From Anaerolineae bacterium (GTDB lineage: Bacteria; Chloroflexota; Anaerolineae; JAADDB01), in contig WFQU01000140.1 of NCBI GenBank assembly GCA_015486845.1, positions 1-37,114 of the forward strand: a stretch of DNA of 37,114 nt. Reading direction: 5' to 3'. The notes beneath the pieces were generated by a model. That model saw only the letters and a list, made by a program, of their open reading frames with translations, did no database searches and had not been told where the DNA came from. A program made the translations under genes and the position numbers. This document shows, piece after piece, positions 1 through 7,027 of the stretch (the first letter of the stretch is position 1; every line of letters begins with the position of its first letter).

Positions 1-370
1 CCCGTGCTACGTCGCCAAGAAGCCCCCTGAAAGGGGGCTGGTGTTGAACAGCCTTTTGGCAGCGGACGCAACCTTGACGTACCCCGCCGCCGTGCCGGAA
101 TCGAGGCTTTAGCCGGTGTTGACGCTGCCAAGCCGCCTAAAGGCTCGACGCCAGTCGTAAATTTTCATCCGCTGTGGTGCGCCATAGGCTCATGATAACT
201 CCTCTAAAAATAGAATGGGACGCAGATCAACGCAGGCTGCGCACGCAGATAAAAAACAATGGTCCGGCGATTGGAAATCGCTGCTACAACTGCGAAACCT
301 GCCTGCGCAGGTTGCAAGCTAATCGCCGTAGGGCAATTTTGCAGATGTTGCCGTGACTTTTAGTCGCTGG
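1..370 (-). repeat. Composite repeat R1 (modules A, B, E, C on minus strand)
   Basis: Read on the minus strand this stretch is module A (370-264, hairpin chain), module B (about 258-137, Shine-Dalgarno plus mini-ORF), an E segment (about 136-60) and module C (58-1, G/C-rich hairpins). The A-B junction is almost identical to that at 36877-37083, and the B-E-C order matches 6583-6870. No protein gene is supported in 1-508; the 371-508 remainder holds nothing I recognise. Confidence 0.85.
137..193 (-). other. 18-codon mini-ORF inside repeat module B (copy 1)
   Basis: ATG at 193 is preceded by AGAGGAG with 5-nt spacing and opens an 18-codon frame, MSLWRTTADENLRLASSL, ending in TAG. Near-identical peptides of the same length start at 6644 and 37053 in other copies of the repeat. 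Whether it is translated is unknown; the sequence only shows a perfect initiation signal and a short frame shared by copies. Confidence 0.3.
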
Positions 371-508
371 GCGCCATCAGCCGTTATCAACTAACCCCAT
401 TCCTATCCCCGTAGCATGGCCCATTGCATTATAGCAACAGAACGCCAATGAAGCCAACCATATCGGCAAAGGGCATCGCGCGATAGCGCACCCAACTGCT
501 CAGCGGTC

Positions 509-1399
509 TCACAAAAGGTGCAACAACTTTCCCAACAGATTGCGGGCAATATTTTCCCAAACCACCCGGCAGGCGGTTCTGCCATGGCGACTAATGAGCA
601 CACCCCGCACGCCTTCGTTGCTCCGTTCGTAAACCAGGCCGCGCAGCAAGACGGCCGGCACCCCTTCTGCCGATTGCTTCATCAGCAAAGCCGCAGCCGC
701 GCTGATTTCATCTACAACCAGGTCTAGTCCTCCAAATTTTGGCCGGCCGTACAAATCCGGCGCCCCGAACGCCCGCGAGAGGGGCGCAATGCCGGCAGCG
801 CCCACAGCCAGATCCAGCGTGCCGAATTTCCCGTTAGACAAAGTAAATTCCGTATCACTGACCACTACGGCGATCTCCACGCCCCAGCGTGCCCACACTG
901 CCCCACGGAGCTTCCCGGCCAAGCCATCAAAGTCATAAGCATTTACCACTACATAGCCGGGCGGCACGTTGGAATAGTCTAAGCCAGAATCGGTAGTGAG
1001 GAACCCGTTCTTGCTCACAGTAAAGAGAACAGCTTGTTCCCCCGCCAAAGCTGTCTGCGCCTGCTCTCGCTGCCGGCCCACATCATCTAAATACGCCGCC
1101 ATGAAATCCGTTCGGGCGAAGAAAAGGACACGGCGAGAAGCATCGAGGATCATCTGAACTTCCAGTGCCGGCTTGCCGGTCAGTTTAGCCAGCAGTTTAG
1201 CTCGTAGTCCGGGGTGTACGTCGGCCATGCACACTACCAAACCGGCCGCCTTCTGCACATATTTGGAAGTGACAACCAGAACGTCGCCGTCTCGCCAAGA
1301 CAAATCATGCGCCTGCATGTAGGTCGCCAAAAGATCCACCAGATTGGCCTCAGTATCAAGCCGCGGCAAAGACAATCCATAGAGCTCGATTTTGCCCAT
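509..1399 (-). CDS. CofE-like coenzyme F420-0:L-glutamate ligase family protein
   Basis: This 296-aa protein matches the F420_ligase fold of CofE, which adds L-glutamate to F420-0 using GTP. Family signatures are GDVLVVTSKYVQKAAG (residues 38-53), the NAGVD-like block TDSGLDYSNVPPG with Asp141, the metal-binding SDT at 181-183, DLAVGAAGIAPL around 196-207, and DLYGR at 215-219. The usual GRPWREG stretch after SDT is replaced by EFTLSNGKFG, so substrate specificity may differ from classical CofE. ATG at 1399 lies 3 nt after the stop of the upstream phosphodiesterase, so the two are probably co-transcribed. No other F420 biosynthesis gene is in the window. Family assignment is firm; F420 as the substrate is inference. 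Confidence 0.8.
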   Translation of the reverse strand: MGKIELYGLSLPRLDTEANLVDLLATYMQAHDLSWRDGDVLVVTSKYVQKAAGLVVCMADVHPGLRAKLLAKLTGKPALEVQMILDASRRVLFFARTDFMAAYLDDVGRQREQAQTALAGEQAVLFTVSKNGFLTTDSGLDYSNVPPGYVVVNAYDFDGLAGKLRGAVWARWGVEIAVVVSDTEFTLSNGKFGTLDLAVGAAGIAPLSRAFGAPDLYGRPKFGGLDLVVDEISAAAALLMKQSAEGVPAVLLRGLVYERSNEGVRGVLISRHGRTACRVVWENIARNLLGKLLHLL

Positions 1400-1402
1400 G
1401 GT

Positions 1403-3016
1403 TTACTCCAAATAGCCTAGCCCGGCCAGCCGCTCGGCGATAGCAGCCGCTTCATCATCGTCGAACGCTTCGTGCTCGCTGCGGGCAATTTTGTCCTCCT
1501 TGCGGTAGCGCACAGGCGACACCCCCGGCCGGAACAATGACGATAGCACACGGCCATCTAAACCCGCCGGAACCGCCAATTCTAAAGCGTGCAGCAGCGT
1601 TGGCGTCATATCCAACAAACGAGCGCCTTCCATTTTGCCCACCGCGATTTTCGGACCGGCGGCCAACAAGATACCTTCTGGTTCGTGGTTGCCTCGCCCT
1701 TCGCCGGCCACTGAGTGCAACAACCAGTTTTCCCGTTTGGGCGTCAGCCGCCAACCGCGCCGGGGCTGCAACAAAATGTCCGGGGCACGCTGCAAATAAG
1801 GCCCGCTGTGCACTTCCTCCCGGCGCTTAGCTTGCCGAATCAACGGTTGCCCATCTTCTGAATGGCACCATGCCAGCGCAGCAGCGATAATTTCGTCCCG
1901 CAGTCGCTCGTAAGGTTCCCCCGATGGCACAATCCCGGCCGGTTCCCGCCCTTGCACATTAAGCCAAATGCCTTCTTCCGTCGGTGCGCCGCTGTAGGCT
2001 ACACTGTGTGACCAATCCAACAATTGCTCGGCGCTGAAAGTGGAGCGGGCCTGCTTAACCCAGTTCAGCGGCAAATGACGTTTCACCGGCTTGACCGCTT
2101 CTGCCAATATGTGTCGCAAGCCACTTTTGCCGGCCCGATAGCGTAGCCAGCCGTGCTGTGCCAGCCAGTTATTCAGCGCCAAATCTCCTTGCAGCCGGCC
2201 AAAGCCGTGATCCGAAAGCATAAACAGCGTCGTCTCATCATCAGCCCGCGCCACGATTTCCCCCAACACCGCATCCAACTGCCGATAGCACGCGACCACA
2301 CCTTCCCGATTCATTGTCCATGCTTCCTGCGTGGTGCTGGCCACCGATTCCCCTGCCGCGTAGGCCCAAAATGGATGCTGTAAACGGTCCGGCGCAGTGA
2401 AAACCACCATGAAGAAATCGTAGTCTTCTCTATTCAACAGAAAATGCACAGCCCGGCGACGGCTTTCCAGCATCCGGCAAACAGCGTCCAAATAAAGCCG
2501 CACGCCCGCCGCAGTCCGCTTATCCCATTCCCGGTTCTGGATGTCCACATCGATAACATAATCCGGCACCGCTTGCAACAGTTCAGCCTGGAAATCCGTC
2601 GGGTACGTGAAAGTGACATGACGATTCGGAGTCAACATGCCGCCGATTAAAACGCCATTCAGCGGCCGGGGGGGATAGGTCAGCGGCACGTTCAGCACTG
2701 CCGCCCGTTTTCCAGCCAGGCTGATCCATTCCCACAAACGCCGGCCCTGCAAGGCAGTGGCGTTGATCCAGGGGCGACGGAAGCCTTCGGTTAGTGGCAA
2801 TTGCCAATCGAACAGGCCGTGTCGTCCCGGCGTCAGCCCCGTCATGAAGCTGCTCCACGCCGTGGCCGTGACCGGCGGACGCGTGGACTGCAATTGGCCC
2901 CAGGCCGAGCGTTGGGCCAGTTTGCCTAAATTGGGCAGCTGTCCTGCTTCTATCAATGGTTGCAGAATGCGCCATGTCGCGCCGTCCCATCCGACGACCC
3001 AGACTTTTTTGTTCAT
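1403..3016 (-). CDS. Type I phosphodiesterase / nucleotide pyrophosphatase superfamily protein
   Basis: A 537-aa member of the alkaline-phosphatase superfamily (phosphodiesterase/nucleotide pyrophosphatase type), acting on an unknown phosphate ester or phosphodiester. The N-terminus VVGWDGATW gives the metal-binding Asp11 and Thr14 nucleophile. LTPGRHGLFDW, DRLQHPFW, LSDHGFG (metal Asp-His) and GNHEPEGILLAAGP (metal His) follow in the family order. I chose ATG at 3016 because GAGGAAAA sits 5 to 9 nt upstream; the in-frame extension to 3052 has no ribosome site. There is no signal peptide or membrane segment. It is the first gene of a two-gene operon with the CofE-like ligase. Confidence 0.85.
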   Translation of the reverse strand: MNKKVWVVGWDGATWRILQPLIEAGQLPNLGKLAQRSAWGQLQSTRPPVTATAWSSFMTGLTPGRHGLFDWQLPLTEGFRRPWINATALQGRRLWEWISLAGKRAAVLNVPLTYPPRPLNGVLIGGMLTPNRHVTFTYPTDFQAELLQAVPDYVIDVDIQNREWDKRTAAGVRLYLDAVCRMLESRRRAVHFLLNREDYDFFMVVFTAPDRLQHPFWAYAAGESVASTTQEAWTMNREGVVACYRQLDAVLGEIVARADDETTLFMLSDHGFGRLQGDLALNNWLAQHGWLRYRAGKSGLRHILAEAVKPVKRHLPLNWVKQARSTFSAEQLLDWSHSVAYSGAPTEEGIWLNVQGREPAGIVPSGEPYERLRDEIIAAALAWCHSEDGQPLIRQAKRREEVHSGPYLQRAPDILLQPRRGWRLTPKRENWLLHSVAGEGRGNHEPEGILLAAGPKIAVGKMEGARLLDMTPTLLHALELAVPAGLDGRVLSSLFRPGVSPVRYRKEDKIARSEHEAFDDDEAAAIAERLAGLGYLE

Positions 3017-3201
3017 GTCACTTTTCCTCGTCGCGCCGCCCGAAGGTGACACGATGCGTTGATCGTTGGCCGGAGCTGCTGAGAAGGAATAGTGTGCCGG
3101 CTATGATAACTATAAAACAAATAGGCCGGTCGTTGCAAATACGGTTAGCTGGCAAATCGCGCCAAAACAGGTGATTTCTGCCGAAAAGTGTGATTTTCCC
3201 C

Positions 3202-3259
3202 TTGACAAAGGCGGAATCCTGTGCTATACTTAGAGTACTTTGAAAAATAGAGTACTCTA
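3202..3259 (+). promoter_or_regulatory. Orphan sigma70 promoter with twin palindromic operators
   Basis: TTGACA at 3202-3207 and TATACT at 3225-3230 are separated by 17 bp. Directly after the -10 box come TAGAGTACTTTG (3231-3242) and the perfect palindrome TAGAGTACTCTA (3248-3259), whose starts are 17 bp apart. The same arrangement, including the flanking TGTGATTT-CCCCTTGACAAA context, is found at 4436-4493 before the ABC exporter genes. No gene with a ribosome site follows here. A 20-codon frame at 3264-3326 lacks a Shine-Dalgarno sequence. Confidence 0.75.
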
Positions 3260-3336
3260 AGCCATGGGAGAAGGCAGAATAGCAGGCCACCATGGGCTTG
3301 CAACGTTTTGCATTGTTTCAGGTTAGTACATGATCG

Positions 3337-3369
3337 GTTAATTTCTTGTATAGTGTACAAGAAATTAAC
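3337..3369 (+). other. Perfect 14-bp inverted repeat downstream of orphan promoter
   Basis: GTTAATTTCTTGTA (3337-3350) and TACAAGAAATTAAC (3356-3369) form a perfect 14-bp stem with a 5-nt loop. It lies about 100 nt downstream of the predicted start of the orphan transcript and could end a short RNA. It has no U-tract, so terminator function is not established. The rest of 3017-3489 holds short direct repeats of the ACGCAAAGACGC type (about 3368-3400). Confidence 0.5.
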
Positions 3370-3394
3370 GCAAAGACGCTAAGGGCGCCAAGAC

Positions 3395-3435
3395 GCAAAG
3401 AGAAAGAATCAACGAATCAGCGCATCGCTGATTCG
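3395..3435 (-). terminator. Probable terminator of the pilin gene
   Basis: CGAATCAGCG (3413-3422) and CGCTGATTCG (3426-3435) give a perfect 10-bp stem with a 3-nt loop, 55 nt after the stop codon of the minus-strand pilin gene. On that strand the hairpin is followed by a T-rich stretch (TTGATTCTTTCTCTTTG). Confidence 0.5.
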
Positions 3436-3489
3436 CAAAGTTTAGTTTCCTGGTTCTGGCTTGTCCAGGATGCATCGTGACTGGGTGCG

Positions 3490-4032
3490 TCAAGGCGTTT
3501 CGACCACGCGTAGCGTGTTGATGTCCACCGGAATGTTGTCCTGGATGTTGTGATAGTACCACTGGTGGTCGGCGAAATTGTACCAGACGGCGTAACCATC
3601 GTAGAGATGGCGCTCGTTGCCGCGCGAGTCGGTGACGTAGACCTGGTAGCTGTCGCCCATAGCGTTACCGATGCCAAAACGGTTGCCGGAAGGATTATAA
3701 TCAAGCCCATCGATGGGCTGTCCCCAAACTTGTGGATCAAGCCCCAGATCGGCGTAGCGGTAGTCGCCCCAACTGCGCGGCCAACGGCCGTGTTCGTTGT
3801 AGTATTGTTGCATGAGGTCAATGAAGCTGCCGGCGATTTCCGTTGGCTGGGAACCTAATGGCGTGCGCGGTGCGGAACCGCTACCGCCGAAAAAACTCGC
3901 TACGCTGGCTAAGCTGCTGCTGATGTTGCCACCCAAAGACCCCAAAGCAATGGTGGCCGCGAGCGCGATGGTTGCAATGATCAGTGCGTATTCGCTTAAA
4001 GCTTGTCCGAATTCTCGTTCTTTCTTGCCCAT
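3490..4032 (-). CDS. Flp-type pilin with a long pseudopilin-like C-terminal domain
   Basis: This 180-aa protein begins MGKKEREFGQALSEYALIIA. After Gly9 the mature sequence QALSEY places Glu at +5 and Tyr at +6, the classical Flp/TadA-system prepilin peptidase site, followed by a hydrophobic helix (residues 15-35). Flp pilins are usually 50-70 aa; here about 120 more residues follow. They begin with FIDLMQQYYNEHGRWPRSW, which resembles the region after the helix in GspG-type pseudopilins. ATG at 4032 was chosen because AAGGAA lies about 10 nt upstream and the charged leader before the cleavage site then has normal length. No tad assembly genes are nearby, so it is an isolated pilin gene with its own probable terminator. 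Confidence 0.75.
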   Translation of the reverse strand: MGKKEREFGQALSEYALIIATIALAATIALGSLGGNISSSLASVASFFGGSGSAPRTPLGSQPTEIAGSFIDLMQQYYNEHGRWPRSWGDYRYADLGLDPQVWGQPIDGLDYNPSGNRFGIGNAMGDSYQVYVTDSRGNERHLYDGYAVWYNFADHQWYYHNIQDNIPVDINTLRVVETP

Positions 4033-4232
4033 GGTTTGTGATTCCTTGTTTTGATTGCGTGCGCTGTGAGTATGGAACGGTTGCACGCGAACGGTTGCAC
4101 GCGGACGTTGACTCTATAAATAGATGCTACTGCCGGGTGGTCTCATTGTATAGAGGATATAGGTACTAACACGCTTGGATTATTGCTCAAGAAAAGTAGA
4201 AAATGGGGGGATTGGGCAATACAATACAGGAT

Positions 4233-4290
4233 AGTGGTGGCGCGTAGGCGTTTCCCGCCTCGGCAAGCAGTGTTGTCGCCACCACTCTTT
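4233..4290 (+). other. Nested hairpin, possible structured RNA or terminator
   Basis: AGTGGTGGCG (4233-4242) pairs with CGCCACCACT (4277-4286), and an inner AGGCG/CGCCT stem (4246-4250 and 4256-4260) sits inside. CTTTT follows on the plus strand. No plus-strand gene ends just before it, so its role is open. It is the only structured element I see between the pilin start (4032) and the promoter at 4436. Confidence 0.35.
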
Positions 4291-4435
4291 TAGAAGATAG
4301 TCGGGCCGCCATTTTCTCGGGTCATTTCAGCTGTGCCATGCTATCGTGGTGAAACTTCATGATGGGTACACTTTCCATGCCTGAATCCGGTCTCCTGAAT
4401 CGGCACAAATTCTGCACAAAATTGTGATTTACCCC

Positions 4436-4493
4436 TTGACAAACACACAATCATCTGTTATAATCAGAGTACTCTGAGATGTAGAGTTCTCTG
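4436..4493 (+). promoter_or_regulatory. Sigma70 promoter with twin operators for the ABC exporter locus
   Basis: TTGACA (4436-4441), a 17-bp spacer and a consensus TATAAT (4459-4464) form a strong promoter. CAGAGTACTCTG (4465-4476, perfect palindrome) and TAGAGTTCTCTG (4482-4493) start 17 bp apart and cover the predicted transcription start. Binding there would block initiation, and the winged-helix protein encoded second in the operon is the obvious candidate repressor. The downstream ribosome site AAGGAGA precedes ATG 4523. Confidence 0.85.
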
Positions 4494-4522
4494 ATATAAT
4501 AAGGAAGCGAAAGGAGATCACA

Positions 4523-5086
4523 ATGGATATCACACGTGATGAGGCGGAAACATCATTGGCAATGATCAAACAGGTGCAGGAACAAACTCGCCGTGCCGTT
4601 GCTCGCGGGGGCGGCCCCTATTTCTTGATCATATGGGGATTTGTCTGGTTTTGGGGTTATTTAGGAAGCCAATTCCTGCCCGACCAGACCGCGACCATCG
4701 TTTGGTGGATACTGAGCGGTGCAGGCACGATCCTATCGGTTGTGGTCGGAGGCGCCGTGGAGAAACGGGTTCGCCGGCCGTTGCACGATGCCCGGGTTGG
4801 GCTGTTTTGGCTGGCGCTGATCGTCTACGCAGCTCTGATCATCTGGATTGCTGGCGTCAGTGATCCGACCCGTATCAGCCTGGTCGTGGGCATTTTCGCT
4901 ATGTTCGGCTATGTGGTCATGGGCTTCTGGCTTTGGACGCCTTTAGCCTGGATCGGACTGGTGGTCACGTTGTTAGGAAGTATCAGCTACGTCTTGATCC
5001 CCGGGTACCTCAATTTGGCCATGGCCATCATGGGCGGCGGCACCCTGTTTTTCGGCGGGTTATACATGTTGCGCCATTGGAGGTGA
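4523..5086 (+). CDS. Six-helix membrane protein of unknown function, first gene of ABC exporter locus
   Basis: I do not recognise a named family for this 187-aa protein. A soluble N-terminus of about 30 residues is followed by six hydrophobic segments (about 31-52, 58-77, 92-110, 115-135, 137-155 and 160-180), with a basic loop VEKRVRRPLHDAR after the second. It starts at ATG 4523 behind AAGGAGA, directly below the operator-bearing promoter. It ends 3 nt before the winged-helix regulator. Its position suggests a partner or sensor for the exporter or regulator, which is inference only. Confidence 0.8.
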   Translation: MDITRDEAETSLAMIKQVQEQTRRAVARGGGPYFLIIWGFVWFWGYLGSQFLPDQTATIVWWILSGAGTILSVVVGGAVEKRVRRPLHDARVGLFWLALIVYAALIIWIAGVSDPTRISLVVGIFAMFGYVVMGFWLWTPLAWIGLVVTLLGSISYVLIPGYLNLAMAIMGGGTLFFGGLYMLRHWR

Positions 5087-5089
5087 GCC

Positions 5090-5392
5090 ATGGAGGGATT
5101 GGATACGATCATTCACCAGCCTGTACGGCTGCGCGTCATGGCGGCGTTGACAGCGCTTCCCCCGGACGCACAAATGGAATTCACGGCACTACGGGATTTG
5201 CTGGACGTGACAGATGGGAATTTGGGCGCACATTTGCGCAAGCTGGAAGATGCTCATTACATCGAAGTGGAAAAGAAATTCGTGGGGCGGAAGCCGCACA
5301 CGTATTTGGCGGCTACGGAGGCTGGGCGCGAGGCGTTTCGCCGGCACGTGAAAGCATTGGAAACGATTTTGCAGCAAGTGAAGGAGGAATGA
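5090..5392 (+). CDS. Winged-helix transcriptional regulator (HTH_27/PF13601-like)
   Basis: A 100-aa one-domain winged-helix DNA-binding protein. IIHQPVRLRVMAAL forms the first helix, FTALRDLLDVTDGNLGAHLRKLEDAHYIEV the helix-turn-helix, and FVGRKPHTYLAATEAGREAF the wing and following helix, a pattern typical of PF13601 regulators that sit beside ABC-2 exporters. There is no ligand domain. ATG at 5090 is 3 nt after the membrane protein stop, and the ATPase gene starts 2 nt after its own stop. The likely target is the pair of AGAGTACTCT-type operators at 4465-4493, and possibly the copy at 3231-3259. That binding is inferred from position and symmetry. Confidence 0.87.
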   Translation: MEGLDTIIHQPVRLRVMAALTALPPDAQMEFTALRDLLDVTDGNLGAHLRKLEDAHYIEVEKKFVGRKPHTYLAATEAGREAFRRHVKALETILQQVKEE

Positions 5393-5394
5393 GG

Positions 5395-6309
5395 ATGGAG
5401 GCAGCCATTAGTGTCGAGCAATTGCGCAAAGTTTACGGCTCGATAACCGCTGTGAACAAGGTGTCTTTCGCCGTACAACCCGGCGAGATCTTCGGCATGG
5501 TGGGGCCAAACGGCGCCGGCAAGACGACAACCATTGAATGCATCGAAGGGCTGCGCCAGCCGGATGGAGGTACTATCAGCGCGTTGGGACTTTCTCCCCA
5601 AGCCGATGGCTATGCCCTGCGCCAACAGATCGGCGTGCAATTGCAAACAGCGGCGCTGCCTGCCCGGCTAAAAGTGTGGGAAGCACTGGACCTTTTCGCT
5701 TCGTTCTACCGCCGCACCGTGCCCTGGGTGCCACTCTTAGAACAGATGGGGCTGGCGCAGAAACGCAATGCGTACGTAGCTAAGCTTTCCGGCGGCCAGA
5801 AACAGCGTTTGTTCATTACTTTAGCATTGCTCAATGACCCTGAGATTGTCTTTTTCGACGAACTTACCACCGGCCTGGATCCACAAGCGCGTCACGCCAT
5901 GTGGGATTTGGTACGATCCATACAGCAAGCCGGCAAAACGGTCTTCCTCACCACCCATTTCATGGAAGAAGCAGAGCGCCTCTGCCACCGGGTCGCCATT
6001 TTGGACGCGGGGAAGATCATCGCCTTGGACACACCAGAACAGCTCATCCGCGACCTGAACGCCGAGAACAAAGTCATTTTTAGCGTTGCGAACCACTTCG
6101 ATCCGGCTTGGGTCGAGGCATTCCCTGGTATCAGCCGTGTGGAACAAGCCGGCGAACGGGTCATTATTTATGGCAGCGACGAGAAAATAATCAGCAACGT
6201 TATCTCAGCCTTGGAAGCACACCATTGCCGCTATCACAATCTGCGCACAGAACAACCCACCCTGGAAGATGTCTTCTTGGCGCTGACCGGCCGGGCTGTG
6301 CGGGATTGA
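5395..6309 (+). CDS. ABC-2 type exporter ATP-binding protein
   Basis: A 304-aa ATPase of the CcmA/daunorubicin-exporter class that powers an ABC-2 permease. Walker A GPNGAGKTT is at residues 37-45, the signature LSGGQKQRL at 131-139, Walker B IVFFDE with Asp155-Glu156, the D-loop TTGLDP, and the switch His188 in LTTHFMEEAE. The last 80 residues match the C-terminal extension (DUF4162-like) common in this class. I chose ATG 5395 because AAGGAGG at 5381-5387 gives 7-nt spacing; ATG 5389, overlapping the regulator stop, would leave only 1 nt. A much longer in-frame extension upstream overlaps the two preceding genes and is not credible. Its permease partner is at 7028, beyond the repeat block. 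Confidence 0.93.
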   Translation: MEAAISVEQLRKVYGSITAVNKVSFAVQPGEIFGMVGPNGAGKTTTIECIEGLRQPDGGTISALGLSPQADGYALRQQIGVQLQTAALPARLKVWEALDLFASFYRRTVPWVPLLEQMGLAQKRNAYVAKLSGGQKQRLFITLALLNDPEIVFFDELTTGLDPQARHAMWDLVRSIQQAGKTVFLTTHFMEEAERLCHRVAILDAGKIIALDTPEQLIRDLNAENKVIFSVANHFDPAWVEAFPGISRVEQAGERVIIYGSDEKIISNVISALEAHHCRYHNLRTEQPTLEDVFLALTGRAVRD

Positions 6310-6312
6310 TGG

Positions 6313-6350
6313 AGGTTGTCACGAGCCGGCGGCGCACCACAGCGCATGAA
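6313..6350 (+). repeat. Decayed fragment of module B
   Basis: Directly after the ATPase stop, GGAGGTTGTCACGAGCC and the following CGCACCACAGCG track module B, with ATG changed to ACG. Together with 6430-6515, an E-like segment, it shows that the gap between the ATPase and permease genes is built from repeat debris. Confidence 0.6.
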
Positions 6351-6643
6351 AACAGGCAGGTAGCTGGTGGCCGGCAGCCGGCAGCCGTTAGCCGTAGCGG
6401 CAAAGCAGTTCGCCGTGCGCAGTGCAGTTTTGGCTGCTGGCGACTGGCGTCTAATCTTTAGGCAACGTGGCAGCATCGACACTGGCTAAAGCCTCCATTC
6501 CGGTGTTATGGTGTTGTATTTTCAGGGAAAGATACCACGCTTCGCTGAAAATGACGTCATCAGGATTATTTTTGACTATCATTTTTATCTGCGTGCGCAG
6601 CCTGCGTTAATCTGCGTTCTATTTTATTTTCAAAGGAGTTATC

Positions 6644-6700
6644 ATGAGCCTACGGCGCACCACAGCGGATGAAAATCTACGGCTGGCGTCAAGCCTTTAG
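6644..6700 (+). other. 18-codon mini-ORF inside repeat module B (copy 2)
   Basis: CAAAGGAG lies 5 nt before ATG 6644, which opens MSLRRTTADENLRLASSL and stops at TAG 6698-6700. The peptide differs from copy 1 (137-193) by one residue, and some codon differences are silent (for example TTA/CTA, CGA/CGG, TCG/TCA). Translation is unproven. Confidence 0.3.
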
Positions 6701-6878
6701 GTGGGTTGGTGGGTCTACCACCGGCTAAAGCCTCGATTCCGGTACGGCGGCGGGGTACGTCAAGGTAGCATCCGCTGCCAAGAGGCTGCTCAACACCAGC
6801 CCCCTCTCAGGGGGCTGCTTGGCGACGTAGCACGGGGATTTGACCCCCGCGCGCGCTCGGGCGGAGAACGCTGTCGAT

Positions 6879-6915
6879 TAGAAGTTCAACTTCTGCGAGA
6901 AGTTGAACTTCTAAA
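6879..6915. repeat. Palindrome D (17-bp stem)
   Basis: A near-perfect hairpin: 17-bp arms at 6879-6895 and 6899-6915 with a 3-nt GCG loop. Each arm contains its own smaller palindrome, AGAAGTTCAACTTCT, so a cruciform with side hairpins is possible. A second copy is at 20647-20684, and a related inverted repeat is at 17760-17804. Confidence 0.8.
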
Positions 6916-7027
6916 AGGAACTGTGGCCGTGACGCCGTAACGAAACAAGTTTTTTTGATCTGGTTTTTTATCTGCGTGCGCAGCCTGCGTTAATCTGCGT
7001 TCTATTTTATTTTCAAAGGAGGTTATC

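Noticed and set aside
174-356. 60-aa open frame (+), similar to one at 36890-37072 (-)
   Set aside because: Both are reverse readings of modules B and A, with no ribosome site. Their similarity reflects the repeat, not a protein family.
3264-3326. 20-codon ORF MGEGRIAGHHGLATFCIVSG after the orphan promoter
   Set aside because: No ribosome binding site before its ATG and no second copy, so I do not call it a gene.
4933-5394. 154-residue N-terminal extension of the ABC ATPase
   Set aside because: It overlaps the membrane protein and the whole regulator gene in another frame; the ATPase fold and a good ribosome site begin at 5395.
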